Of a stretch of DNA of 64,000 nt, positions 9,411-19,800 are shown piece after piece; position 1 is the stretch's first letter; each line of letters opens with the position of its first letter. This DNA is from Rhizosphaericola mali. Lineage in GTDB: Bacteria; Bacteroidota; Bacteroidia; Chitinophagales; Chitinophagaceae. The DNA lies in assembly GCF_004337365.2 (NCBI RefSeq), contig NZ_CP044016.1, positions 4,445,507 to 4,509,506 on the forward strand, given 5' to 3'. Below the pieces are notes generated by a model. The model had not been told where the DNA came from. It did not search any database and saw only the letters and a program-made list of their open reading frames with translations. The translations under genes and the position numbers were made by a program.

Positions 9411-11021
9411 TTATTTTTTATTATCTACTTTTCTAAACCATAATAATTCATCAATTGCTACATCGAAGCTCAATACTTTTGGACCAGAAATCAATTTATT
9501 ATTTTGATCCATCCAATATCCTTTGGGAAAATAAACTAGACGTTTATTGTTTTTGGTAACAACGGGGGCAACCAATATATCATCACCTAACATAAACTGG
9601 TTATTACATTTTTCAAATCCTTGATTTGGAAATTTATATTCCAAGTTACTAACAATTGGTTCTCCAGTTTGCGCTGCTTTTTTCGCTAGATTTATAATAT
9701 AAGAAGTAAATTTTTTCCTAAGAAGTAAGGATTTTTTTATCGCATCCAAATGAGTAGAATCTAAAATACGCCATGGTGCTACTGAAAATTGCATCATAGG
9801 CATTAATGAACTACATTGTGCCGATCTTACTACTAAATCTTGATCGTAATTTTTAAGATTTAAGAAAGAACCATATTCGCCTCCACCTATCATATCTGGG
9901 CAAGCAAATGGATAGCCCAATAGAGATGCATTTGTCATATCAGGAATAAGCTTCAGCAAGTCCTTCCAATTATGACCTTTATCTCTTAATCTTTCTGCCA
10001 GAGGTTCTCCTCCATGTTTCCAATTTGAACGATATTCATTCAAGGAAAACTGTAATCCTATGTTTCCCCATAGTTGAGTTTGAATATTTAAATTAGCTGA
10101 AATGTTATTTTTAGCTACACTTCCCAAGTAAAATTCGGGATCTCCAGCATCAAATTTGAATCCATCAAGATGATAAGTTTCGACTAAAGAATGTAGATTA
10201 TTTTGATACCAATCCACTGCATCTTTTTGACTTAAATCTAGCACCATACTATAACCATTCCACCATGAAGCAATAAATGGTTTATGGGCATCTTTCCATA
10301 GTAAATTTTTCCCTTCTCCATCCATCATAATCCATCTCTTCTCTGTTAAATATCTGGACTCTTCACAATCTGGACGAATGAACGGAGATACCCATACCAT
10401 TATTTTAAACCCAAGTTGATGTAGTTCATCAATCATCATTTTCGCGTCAGGGAATCTATCTTTTCTAAATTCAAATCGCCCATAATAAGGAGCCCAATTA
10501 TCATCAATCATTAACACTCCTGGTTCAAAACCATTATCAATAATTGAATGTGCGTATTTTAAAATATCTTTTTGATTTTGATTATAAACTAATTCTATCC
10601 AAGTATTATACTGGGGCGCTTTGAATAATAAGCTATCTGGCATTTTCCCCTTAAAAGGAAACCATTGTTTAGACGCATTTAGGTATGCATCTTTCAATGT
10701 ATTACCAAACTTGCCTATATAAAATGGTGTAGTAAATTTTGAAAAGACAATAGTATCTTTTTCAAAAGTACAGGCAAATGGATTATCATTCCAGATGTAA
10801 CGTCCTTTGGAGGAAAGCAATAAGGGCTGCGCTTGATTATCAAGTACATTAGCATTTAAGTCAAGTTTATAGCCTGACTCGTAAGGCACTTTATCACCAT
10901 CTCTGACAGTGAGTCCATACCAATGCTCCCCAGGCTCTATTTTTATTTTTTTAAATGACTGTCCATATGAATTAAGAAATGTTAGAATAAATATAATTGT
11001 CCATATTGTATTTTTTATCAT
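9411..11021 (-). CDS. Glycoside hydrolase family 31, probably MYORG/alpha-galactosidase-like subgroup
   Basis: A 536-residue secreted hydrolase with signal peptide (MIKNTIWTIIFILTFLNSYG-Q). The (beta/alpha)8 barrel starts around residue 150 (GVLMIDDNWAPYYG) and carries the GH31 nucleophile motif DGFKFDAGD near residue 290. It lacks the long N-terminal galactose-mutarotase-like and C-terminal domains of large alpha-glucosidases. The FKFDAGD form, rather than WxDMNE, is that of the subgroup containing human MYORG and bacterial PsGal31A, described as alpha-galactosidases, so alpha-galactoside cleavage is the best guess. It is the last gene of the SusC/SusD operon, 110 bp after the kinase gene. 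Confidence 0.8.
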   Translation of the reverse strand: MIKNTIWTIIFILTFLNSYGQSFKKIKIEPGEHWYGLTVRDGDKVPYESGYKLDLNANVLDNQAQPLLLSSKGRYIWNDNPFACTFEKDTIVFSKFTTPFYIGKFGNTLKDAYLNASKQWFPFKGKMPDSLLFKAPQYNTWIELVYNQNQKDILKYAHSIIDNGFEPGVLMIDDNWAPYYGRFEFRKDRFPDAKMMIDELHQLGFKIMVWVSPFIRPDCEESRYLTEKRWIMMDGEGKNLLWKDAHKPFIASWWNGYSMVLDLSQKDAVDWYQNNLHSLVETYHLDGFKFDAGDPEFYLGSVAKNNISANLNIQTQLWGNIGLQFSLNEYRSNWKHGGEPLAERLRDKGHNWKDLLKLIPDMTNASLLGYPFACPDMIGGGEYGSFLNLKNYDQDLVVRSAQCSSLMPMMQFSVAPWRILDSTHLDAIKKSLLLRKKFTSYIINLAKKAAQTGEPIVSNLEYKFPNQGFEKCNNQFMLGDDILVAPVVTKNNKRLVYFPKGYWMDQNNKLISGPKVLSFDVAIDELLWFRKVDNKK

Positions 11022-11131
11022 ATTGTATTTATTTTAATATTTTGAAGTCATCATAAATAACTATTTAGTAGTATTCTTTATCAATTCAAAATAGCATTTC
11101 TACGCAGTTTCAATTGGTTATTTAAAAACAA

Positions 11132-12238
11132 CTAAGAATTCAATTTCTTACATACGTTTATAACTATTTGATTAAGTTGCGATTCTTTTTCTATAAGTTT
11201 TTTTAATAGGGCTATTTGATTATTTGTCCTTACTAGATTGTTTTGTTCGTACTTAGCGCCATAGTAAATATCATTATTTAAGTAATCTGTCAAAAATCTG
11301 ATGGCTTGCATATAAATCATGAATTTCCCAGAATAAACAATGTATCCGATTTCAGTATCAGTCAAATCATTTTTCATCTGTTCGAGATAACCATGTAAAA
11401 TTTCTTCAAAATAATCCTCTCGAAAAATAATTTTTTCAATATTTGGCTCTTCTTCTGTGACTGGACATACATAAGTGCGTATCATATCACCAACATCACT
11501 TATAAAATAACCAGGCATAATTGTGTCTAAATCGATAACACATAAGTTTTCATCATTTTGGGTAAATAAGACATTACTAATTTTAGTATCATAGTGCGTA
11601 ATGCGGTATTTCAATAAGTTATTTTGGACAATATGCTCATACTCGTTAACGATAATTTCTTGTCTTAAAAGATAATCTATCGATGTTTGAGCTTGATCAA
11701 TGCGAGTACTACTAGCATTTTTGATCGCCATCTTGAATTGTTGAAATCTTAAAGATAAATTATGAAAATCGGGGATTACTATTTTAAATTCCTTTAAAGA
11801 AATATTGGATAGTAATTTTGTGAATTTTCCAAAAGCTTTTGCGGCCTCATAGGATTGTTTAGGCGACTGGGTCGCCAAAATAGTCTTAGAGTTTTTTACA
11901 TAAGGAAACATTCTAAAATATCCCTCTTTTTCTACAAAAATCATCGTTTTGCCATTCAATGCCTTTATTGGACTAACAAAAAAATAATCGGGATAATTTT
12001 TTTTGAAATAGTTAGTTACTAACAATATATTATTATCAATGTCTTCAGGATGTATAAACACATCATTATTTACACGTTGTAGTATATACGTTTGATTTTT
12101 TGAAATAAGTAGCCAAGTGTTGTTAATAAGACCATTTCCTATTGTAGAAATATCACATTGGAATTTGTCAATACCATAATTTACAAGCACCTTTTCTAAC
12201 ATAATTTTATATTGAGTAACACAAGAAAACTTATCCAT
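11132..12238 (-). CDS. Sugar kinase of the aminoglycoside phosphotransferase fold, N-acetylhexosamine 1-kinase (NahK)-like
   Basis: A 368-residue cytoplasmic kinase. The N-lobe contains IGNGLINNTWLL and the conserved Lys-poor strand YILQRVN; the C-lobe has the catalytic loop THYDTKISNVLF near residue 213 and the metal-binding VIDLDTIMPGYF near 237 with DVGDMIRTY. This HxDTKxxNVLF ... DLDTxMPG combination is that of NahK, which phosphorylates GlcNAc/GalNAc at C1. In this operon it would trap an amino sugar freed by the neighbouring hydrolases. An ATG at 12202 (MLEKVLVNYG) is an alternative start. Substrate preference between GalNAc and GlcNAc is not visible. Confidence 0.75.
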   Translation of the reverse strand: MDKFSCVTQYKIMLEKVLVNYGIDKFQCDISTIGNGLINNTWLLISKNQTYILQRVNNDVFIHPEDIDNNILLVTNYFKKNYPDYFFVSPIKALNGKTMIFVEKEGYFRMFPYVKNSKTILATQSPKQSYEAAKAFGKFTKLLSNISLKEFKIVIPDFHNLSLRFQQFKMAIKNASSTRIDQAQTSIDYLLRQEIIVNEYEHIVQNNLLKYRITHYDTKISNVLFTQNDENLCVIDLDTIMPGYFISDVGDMIRTYVCPVTEEEPNIEKIIFREDYFEEILHGYLEQMKNDLTDTEIGYIVYSGKFMIYMQAIRFLTDYLNNDIYYGAKYEQNNLVRTNNQIALLKKLIEKESQLNQIVINVCKKLNS

Positions 12239-12302
12239 TTATAATAAGATTTTCTTAAAAAGTGGATAATCGTATTTTGATCTGAAACATTACAACCTTG
12301 TA

Positions 12303-13328
12303 TTAAGGTTGTAATATTTGCCCATAGCCCCAACTAGATCCATCTCCACGAACATGTAATGTAGAAGTTTCTGTGGAGCGATAAAAATTGACATTCGCAG
12401 AATCGGCTACTGTGGAACTGGTCCATGTAGATCCGTAATTATCACTAATGTTAGGAAAATAATAAACGATATTATTAGAAGCACTATAATTATTATCTGT
12501 TAGCTGAAAGTAATCAAAATTATAGATTGCGGCACCAATCCATGCCTGTGTGAACATGTCAGTTGTATTATAGGTTGATGTAATTGTTGCATCACTACTT
12601 GATAAACAGGCCATTTTAACACCTAAACTGCTCTGATATGCAGCACAGGCGGAAGCCTTTGATTGCCATGCTGTAAGTGAAGAATATTTGTTACTTGAAA
12701 CTAAATAACTCTCTAAAAGATACGTATCTGTAGAGTCTAAAAGTACATTATCTCCTCCCAACACATCTGCAGGTGTCCATGCATTCATAATAACTGATAG
12801 CCCCTTCGCATGACAATAATTAATCATAGTATCTTGCCTAGCTCTTGTCGTACTATAATCATAACCGGCATCATCCCAAAATATTCCTTTTGCCCCCATG
12901 CTTTTCCATCCATCAACAGCTAATTTCATATTTTCATAACTTAAGTTCTGTGTAGAAACTCCAAGATCGACATAACCGTAAACTGTTTTGCCTACTAAAT
13001 TAAGATTGCCTATTATTGTAGTTGTATTTGCATTATCGGCATTATCAGCCTTCCAGATACCATCACCTAAAACAATTAAATCAAACTGTTCAAAACTTTG
13101 TGTCGCTTTTGTTAGATCACCATTACTGCCATTTACTAAAGAGGGCCAACCATAATAAATACATAAATATTTTAACTGTTTCACATCGATTGTAGTGGTT
13201 GTGCTGTCTGCGCTTGTAGTGGTATCAGAATTGGTAAGGTGAGTTGTAATAGGGTTTTTAGAACAAGAAAACAACAATAAGATGGAACTGAATAAAACTA
13301 AAAGAAATGAATTGATTTTTTTTTCCAT
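12303..13328 (-). CDS. Surface lipoprotein with TIM-barrel glycosidase-like domain, GH114-like
   Basis: A lipoprotein (MEKKINSFLLVLFSSILLLF then SCSK, Cys near residue 22) followed by a Ser/Thr linker and a ~300-residue barrel. Strand ends carry acidic residues: VYGYVDLGVST near 120, GIFWDDAGYDY near 150, and VIMNAWTPAD near 175. This pattern (YxDLG, then DxDD-like at the next strand) resembles GH114 endo-alpha-1,4-polygalactosaminidases and related TM1410-like barrels, but I cannot align it here and a distant relative is possible. An ATG 9 bp further upstream (13337) is an alternative start. It lies between the acetyltransferase and sugar kinase genes of the polysaccharide locus. Confidence 0.5.
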   Translation of the reverse strand: MEKKINSFLLVLFSSILLLFSCSKNPITTHLTNSDTTTSADSTTTTIDVKQLKYLCIYYGWPSLVNGSNGDLTKATQSFEQFDLIVLGDGIWKADNADNANTTTIIGNLNLVGKTVYGYVDLGVSTQNLSYENMKLAVDGWKSMGAKGIFWDDAGYDYSTTRARQDTMINYCHAKGLSVIMNAWTPADVLGGDNVLLDSTDTYLLESYLVSSNKYSSLTAWQSKASACAAYQSSLGVKMACLSSSDATITSTYNTTDMFTQAWIGAAIYNFDYFQLTDNNYSASNNIVYYFPNISDNYGSTWTSSTVADSANVNFYRSTETSTLHVRGDGSSWGYGQILQP

Positions 13329-13358
13329 ATCATACATTTTTTAATAATAGTAGTACAA

Positions 13359-14462
13359 TTATAATTTTATAAATATATTTTTCTTTGCCAACCAATAACA
13401 TAAATACCACTCGAGTAACCATACAACGAAAGAGCTGAGTAGAACTTGAATATTCGTTGTTATCTGAAATAATGAAGTAAAGCCTCCGATAAAAATAAAA
13501 ACAGTATTGTTGATCCATTGTGCTCCCAATGTTTCAAAAAATAAGTATATAAAAATAGAATTCATTCCTACTACAGTTGCAATCCTGGCATACTTATTTT
13601 TCTTCTTTACATCAATCACCCAATAAACAAAAGCTAACATAAGCATTACCCAGCCGGTGGATGCATATACAAAAGAACCAGTACTAATCCTTTTAATTAT
13701 TGGTACAATATTTAACCAATCCATACTGTATCCAATTAGCAACGATAAGCAACCTACTACAATTAATATTTTTATTTTATATAAGGGCGCTTTAGAACTT
13801 ATAAGCAACTTTCCAATAGTCATACCCCAGATTGTATGTGCTGCAGTTGGAACTATATTAAATGCTACCCAACCATCTGTATTTATCTTTCCCATAAGAA
13901 TAGTATCAATATAAGCACCGAAATTGTGAAATTCTGTATAAGGATAGTTATAATTTGCTATATGTATCGTTCTATACAACAAATCATTGATCATTACTAG
14001 AAAAACACCAAATGCTATTTGAAAATAAGAAGACTTTTTTATAACTAAATAGGCCATTAGTGAGGTAAAGGCTAATTGGGTAAGCACATTCCATAGTTCC
14101 CATACTAGCTTTCCCGCATAAACACAATGTAATGCGGTTCCTAATAAAAATAATTTCAAACTGCGAATAGCTATATGTCGCAAATTTAAAGACCATGTTT
14201 CTCCTTTTTCGAATTTTCTACTACAAGAAATATACAATGCAGACCCCGCCATCATCATAAACGCTGGCTGTACAGTATCCCAAAATCTCATTCCTTGCCA
14301 CGGTTGATGAAAAAATTGCAATATTATCACATGGATAAATGAAGGTAATTTTAATTGCGACAATGAAGTATAAACTAATGCACTTTCACCTGCTAGCAAT
14401 ATCATAATAATACCTCGCATTACATCCAATGATAATATCCTTTCTTTATTTGTATGCTGCAT
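13359..14462 (-). CDS. Membrane acyltransferase, HGSNAT/NagX-like (DUF5009)
   Basis: A 367-residue integral membrane protein with about ten hydrophobic segments and the N-terminal signature RILSLDVMRGIIMILL. This DxxRG start, the FHQPWQGMRFWDTVQPAFMM loop and the C-terminal GMNSIFIYL segment are those of the heparan-alpha-glucosaminide N-acetyltransferase-like proteins (NagX) found in amino-sugar utilization loci. Such proteins may acetylate an unsubstituted amino group of a terminal hexosamine across the inner membrane. The start codon overlaps the upstream PKD gene's stop (TAATG), showing tight cotranscription. Confidence 0.8.
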   Translation of the reverse strand: MQHTNKERILSLDVMRGIIMILLAGESALVYTSLSQLKLPSFIHVIILQFFHQPWQGMRFWDTVQPAFMMMAGSALYISCSRKFEKGETWSLNLRHIAIRSLKLFLLGTALHCVYAGKLVWELWNVLTQLAFTSLMAYLVIKKSSYFQIAFGVFLVMINDLLYRTIHIANYNYPYTEFHNFGAYIDTILMGKINTDGWVAFNIVPTAAHTIWGMTIGKLLISSKAPLYKIKILIVVGCLSLLIGYSMDWLNIVPIIKRISTGSFVYASTGWVMLMLAFVYWVIDVKKKNKYARIATVVGMNSIFIYLFFETLGAQWINNTVFIFIGGFTSLFQITTNIQVLLSSFVVWLLEWYLCYWLAKKNIFIKL

Positions 14463-15349
14463 TAATTTGGAAGATTTAATAAATAACTATCAGTATTAGG
14501 GTCTGGTAGAGATCCTAGTGTGGCACTCCAATCTGATTTGGTTGCTATAATTCCTAATCTAATTGCAGTGGAATTTGAAATGCTAAGTTTACTTCGATCA
14601 AAGCTTCCCTCAAATTTAAGAGTATCTCCATCTTGAACAATTGTACCTATTGTAAAAAAGTCCGTTAAGCTCAAAGCATTAAAGGAAAAATCAGCTTGGG
14701 CTCCAGTATGACTATATACAACTAGTGGTATTGCGGCTGTAGATTGATTTAACAACAACTGGCCTTCTAAAAGTTCATCATATCCACCACCTGTAAATGC
14801 ACTTGTAAGTAAGCCAGTAGAAGAACTATTATCTGTATCTAGATAGAAATCAAAAATATTTCCATCTGCTACCTTAGACTTCATCTCAAAATAGAAATAA
14901 ATTTTATTTGCATCATAGTCAAATTTCCCCATAATAAAATTACCACCGGCAGCAGTAGAATTGTAAACATTAACAGAAAGTGTATCCCAGTCTGATAATG
15001 TATTGTCGTTTAACAAAATAGGGGAAGTTTTAGAAATGTTTATTACAGTCGAGCCATTGGCACTGCCTCCAGAAGATGATTTAGCATATAACGTTGGGAC
15101 ATATTTTCCTTTACCTGGATAAATATGTGTTGGATTTTCTTCTTTAGAAGAATCTCCGTCTCCAAAATCCCAATTAAAACTATTGGCATCAATCGAAAGA
15201 TTGGTAAATCTTACAGTATCTCCACTTATTGCAATACTAAAATTAATAGTTGGCGTAGTTCCTCCTTGATCCTTTTTACATGAATTGAATAACAATAATA
15301 CGGGAAGAAAAAGCAATATAAAATATTTCGTTTTCATATATTTCATCAT
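14462..15349 (-). CDS. PKD-domain lipoprotein in SusE/SusF position, probable surface glycan-binding protein
   Basis: A 295-residue lipoprotein (signal ending LLFNSCKK). Residues ~35-105 form a PKD domain with the hallmark FNWDFGDGD; the remaining ~190 residues (WDTLSVNVYN, then KIYFYFEM and FDFYLDTDNSSSTG) look like a beta-sandwich with repeated Asp/Asn, resembling carbohydrate-binding domains related to CBM9-like folds. Its place directly after susD (10 bp) is where surface glycan-binding proteins are found. Three in-frame ATG codons (15349, 15346, 15337) are possible starts; all keep the signal peptide. Confidence 0.75.
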   Translation of the reverse strand: MMKYMKTKYFILLFLPVLLLFNSCKKDQGGTTPTINFSIAISGDTVRFTNLSIDANSFNWDFGDGDSSKEENPTHIYPGKGKYVPTLYAKSSSGGSANGSTVINISKTSPILLNDNTLSDWDTLSVNVYNSTAAGGNFIMGKFDYDANKIYFYFEMKSKVADGNIFDFYLDTDNSSSTGLLTSAFTGGGYDELLEGQLLLNQSTAAIPLVVYSHTGAQADFSFNALSLTDFFTIGTIVQDGDTLKFEGSFDRSKLSISNSTAIRLGIIATKSDWSATLGSLPDPNTDSYLLNLPN

Positions 15350-15359
15350 TTATTTATTA

Positions 15360-16880
15360 TTAAGGATTCTGAGTACATAGGGCATTATTTTGAATCTCAT
15401 CGATAGGGATATAATAGATAATACGTGTATCGGTAGGGTCAACTATCATATTTTCATAACCTGTTGGCAAAACCGCTAAATTAATATCTGATGCTTGTAA
15501 TCCAGGAAGGTGATATCCCCAATACGTACGATTTAATTTGAGATTGTTTCGGTATACATCGTAGGATCTCATTCCTTCAAATGCTAATTCGAGTCTTCTT
15601 TCTTTTAATACTACATCAATTACTGTTTTTCCTGAGGGGAGCACTCCATTGTATAAGCTAGCATCCAAACCTCTATTTTTTCTTATTAAATCTATATCGT
15701 CAAGCGCTGCAGCAGTTTGCCCCGTTTTTGCTTCTGCCTCTGCCCGATTTAAATACATTTCTGCTAAACGAAACAAAATAGGAGAGCTAAGCGTCGGACT
15801 ACCTCCTTGAAATGAGAACTTAGTTATATAATACATGGGTACGCCATTTTTAGTCTGTATTACACCATCTACAGTATTTGGTGAAATATATGACCATCTT
15901 ACATCTTCAGGATGGGCAGACATAGTATCCCTTAAAGATTGAGAAGCATATTCCTCTCCCCATCCTGAATTTCCATCTGAATAGATCATAGAAGCAATCG
16001 ATCCATTTTTACCATAATCATCTATAGTGGTAAATGCTATGCAAAATATTGTCTCCGATGCACTAGTTGCATTTGCAAACATAGCAGGATAAGTTGTTGA
16101 TGTCGTTAATGAAAATTTGTTTGAATTTATTACTTGATTAGAATAGTATATAGTACTATCTGCATCTCCTTTATATAGATAGACCCTTGATAATAATGCC
16201 ATCGCAGCCTCCTTTGTAGCATACATGACACCGCGAGAGGCATTCATCAAAGACATTCCTGTCTGAGCATCGGAAATGACAGATTTATAGACATCTCCTA
16301 TAGAAGATCGTGCTTTTTGCGTAGGATCTGTTGTTGATGTGCGTAAAATAATTCCATCTCCAGTGGATCCTTGTGAATAAGGCCTAGCAAATAAATTACA
16401 TAAACTAAAATGTACAAATGCTCTTAAAAAATAACATTCACCTAATAATTGTTTTACACTATCCGTTTGAGTCGTACTAGAGTTTTGGATAGATTCTATA
16501 ACTGTATTGGCATCGTTTATTATTTTATACGATATATACCAAAAATAACGCGTATTCGTTTGAGAAACCGTGTGATTTAAGGAAAAGCTATAGTATAATG
16601 GATCCGTAGTCGTCTGTCCACAAACAATATCGTCTCCTGCAAAATCAGCACATTGGAAATATTGTCTTAACCACATATTATTCAAATCTGTGGATCCTGC
16701 AAACTCTAAATGATCTTTAAACAAGGAATAAGCACCATTTACAGCATCTTCAATTCCTTCATAGGTATTTGTTATTGTAGCTGTCGTAATTGAATCACTC
16801 GGATTTACATCTTTTACACAAGATGCAAGTGCAGCTAAAATAGAAATAGTTAAAAATATTTTACCAATTGATCGTTTCAT
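15360..16880 (-). CDS. susD: SusD/RagB-family outer membrane lipoprotein
   Basis: A 506-residue lipoprotein (lipobox LAALASC, Cys near residue 21) of the SusD family. It shows the TPR-like helical core (YFLRAFVHFSLCNLFARPY, EAAMALLSRVYLYKGDAD) and the C-terminal RPF-type motif region (LRLAEMYLNRAEAEAKTG written here as FRLAEMYLNRAEA, then IRKNRGL and ERRLELAFEGMRSYDVYR). It caps the SusC transporter encoded 15 bp upstream and captures glycan at the cell surface. The symbol denotes the family; starch is not implied. Confidence 0.93.
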   Translation of the reverse strand: MKRSIGKIFLTISILAALASCVKDVNPSDSITTATITNTYEGIEDAVNGAYSLFKDHLEFAGSTDLNNMWLRQYFQCADFAGDDIVCGQTTTDPLYYSFSLNHTVSQTNTRYFWYISYKIINDANTVIESIQNSSTTQTDSVKQLLGECYFLRAFVHFSLCNLFARPYSQGSTGDGIILRTSTTDPTQKARSSIGDVYKSVISDAQTGMSLMNASRGVMYATKEAAMALLSRVYLYKGDADSTIYYSNQVINSNKFSLTTSTTYPAMFANATSASETIFCIAFTTIDDYGKNGSIASMIYSDGNSGWGEEYASQSLRDTMSAHPEDVRWSYISPNTVDGVIQTKNGVPMYYITKFSFQGGSPTLSSPILFRLAEMYLNRAEAEAKTGQTAAALDDIDLIRKNRGLDASLYNGVLPSGKTVIDVVLKERRLELAFEGMRSYDVYRNNLKLNRTYWGYHLPGLQASDINLAVLPTGYENMIVDPTDTRIIYYIPIDEIQNNALCTQNP

Positions 16881-16895
16881 ACTATTTGAATTTTA

Positions 16896-19800
16896 TTAGA
16901 ATCGGAAATCAACATTAAATAAGAATTGTCTATTATTAGGATATTTAAAATCAGAGACACCTGGCATTACATAAGTGCCTGGTGTAATGGTCGTCTGAGG
17001 ATCTTGCCCAAGGAATTTGGTAAAATTGTAGATATTGTCTGCAGATACTCCCACTTGTACACCATCGAAACCAATTTTATTCGCTAGGATTGCAGGAAGT
17101 GAATAAGACAAAGTAATATTTCGTAATGCGATAAAACTACCATCTTTTAAATATCTAGTTGACGTTTGTGTCGAATTTGTTGCATTCTGAGGACTCGGCT
17201 CTGTCGCAATATCTCCAGGTTTAGTCCATACACTATAACCCTTAGGTAAAACCATCTGATTGTAATAAGGTTCTGAACCATCATTTTCAACGAATCTAAG
17301 ATTATTGCTAAATACCTTATTACCTGAAAGAAAATAAGTATTGATAGATAGCGTGATATCCTTATACTTAAATGAATTGGTCCATCCTCCTTGAAATTTT
17401 GGTAACGGAGAACCCACTTCTTGATATGTGGCATCAGAATAGTTAGATGTCGCTTGTTTGATTGTCTTACCGTCTGCACCTGTTGTCACTTTTTCCCATA
17501 ATGGAGCTCCTGTTTGATTATCCACTCCTAACCATTTTGGCATATAGAATTCATACAGATTACCTCCTTCTCTATATATTTGAGAGATACCCCAAGTCGA
17601 TTGAGTATTTATAGTTGTCGCTGGGAATCTTCGAAGTTTATTTGTATTAAAGCTGATATTGAAATTCATTTGCCACGTAAAATTCTTTGATTGAATATTA
17701 GTTGTATTTAACCCCAACTCAAGGCCTTTATTATCAATCTCTCCTGTATTCTCCCATCTTGATTCAAAACCAACAGATAATGGTTGGGATACTTGTAATA
17801 ACAAATTTTTAGTCAAATTTCTATACGCATCTACAGTAAGTTCAACTCTTTTAAATAAACCAATATCCAAACCAATATCCCATTGATATTTACTTTCCCA
17901 AGTTAAATTAGAACTTGGCAACTGTGTTGGAACCGCAGCGGTACTGGAATTATATTGGCTAGATAAAGAATACAATCCTAAATATCTGGATGATCCAATA
18001 TCCTGAGTACCTGTAATACCATAGCTAGCTCTCAACTTAAGCAAATCGATAAATTTACTATTTTCTAAAAACGATTCTTTGTTGATTAACCAAGATGCAG
18101 AAAACGCTGGGAATGGTGCATAACGATTATTTGAGGGGAAATTAGATGATCCATCAACTCTATAAGATGCAGTAAAGAAATACTTCCCATTGTAACCATA
18201 GTTAACTTGAGAAATAAATGAACCAAGCATAAATTTTGTATCACTACCATCTACATTTTGTGAGGTAGATACAACATTTAATACATCATATCCAACTGGT
18301 AGTCCCTTCCCAGATCCTCCAGACAATTCGGTATAGCTTTGTTGAGAGGCAAATCCGGCTAAACCACTTAAACTATGTTTACCAAAATTGAAATTAAACT
18401 TTAATAAATCATTGGAAATATAACCGTAAGTCAATGTATTTTCTTCGTCTAAATACCCTGTCCCATAATATTGTCCTCCTGCCGCTGCAGAATAATAAGT
18501 TCTTGATTTGTAATATGCTGCACTAATCCTATTAGTAGAAGAAAAGGATAACCAATTTGTGATACCAACATTTAAATTTAGATCATAGTTGACATCAAAG
18601 TTTTTGGTAGGGAAACTAGAGTTTTGAATAGTATGCAAAGGGTTAGTCTTATCTCTTGACCACCATTTAAATGTAGAATTGCCATCCACAAAAATTGGTT
18701 TTCCTGTACTATCATATGGATTATCCCAAGGCATATTTAAATAAGCATAAAATATATCGTTATAATCATAACCAGTACCTAAATTTCCATTTAAGTTAAA
18801 ACTATTGGATAAAGATATTTTGGGTGTAAAATGATGTGTTGAGTTGGCATGAATATTTATCCTTTTAAAATTTGTATTCAATAATGTACCTCTTTCATCA
18901 TAATATGTCATTCCTAAATAATAACTATTTTTTTCATTACTACCACTTGCAGAAAAATAAACATTAGTCATCGGAGCGCGCTTAAACATAGTATTTAACC
19001 AATTATTATTTTGCGATTCTAATGATAATGGTCGTTCCGAATAAAATTTTAACAAATCAACTTTATAAGAGTTGTTAGATGCCCCAGGAGTATAATCTCG
19101 ATAGTATTCTTTTTGGGCTTCATAAAGTTGAGATCCGTTCATCATCTTCATAGAACCAAAGTAAGGATCTCTGAATCCTGTAGTTACTTTTAATTCCATA
19201 CGGGTCTTACCTGCCGCAGCTTTTTTTGTAGTTACAATTATTACACCTGCATTTGCTTGAGAACCATACATTGCAGTTGCTGCCGCATCTTTTAAAACAG
19301 TTATACTCTCCACATCATTTGGATCGTAATTTCCTCCAATTATCCCATCTACCACGTATAATGGGCTTTGGGAGGCATTGACGGAAGATACCCCTCTTAA
19401 TCTAATTTCGGCAGAGGAGCCAGGCGCTCCAGAACTATTTACTACTTGTAAACCAGAAACCTTGCCTTGTAACATAGAACCAATATCATTGGTCGTAACA
19501 TCTTTTAATTTATCTGCACTTACCACAGTTACAGCACTCGTTAAATCGCTTTTCTTTTTATTACTATAACCAACTACTACCACTGCATTATTATCTTGAG
19601 CAACAGGAGTTAATATTATATTTATATCTTGAGTTCCATCTACCTTTATTGTTACCGTAGAATAGCCTACATAACTAACTTGAATTGATAAATTCGATGT
19701 GTCAACATTTTTTAATAGAAAATACCCATCTTTGTCAGAGTGAAAATTTTTTTTGGTTCCAACAATAGTTATGGTAGCGTCGATCAAAGGATCTCCAATA

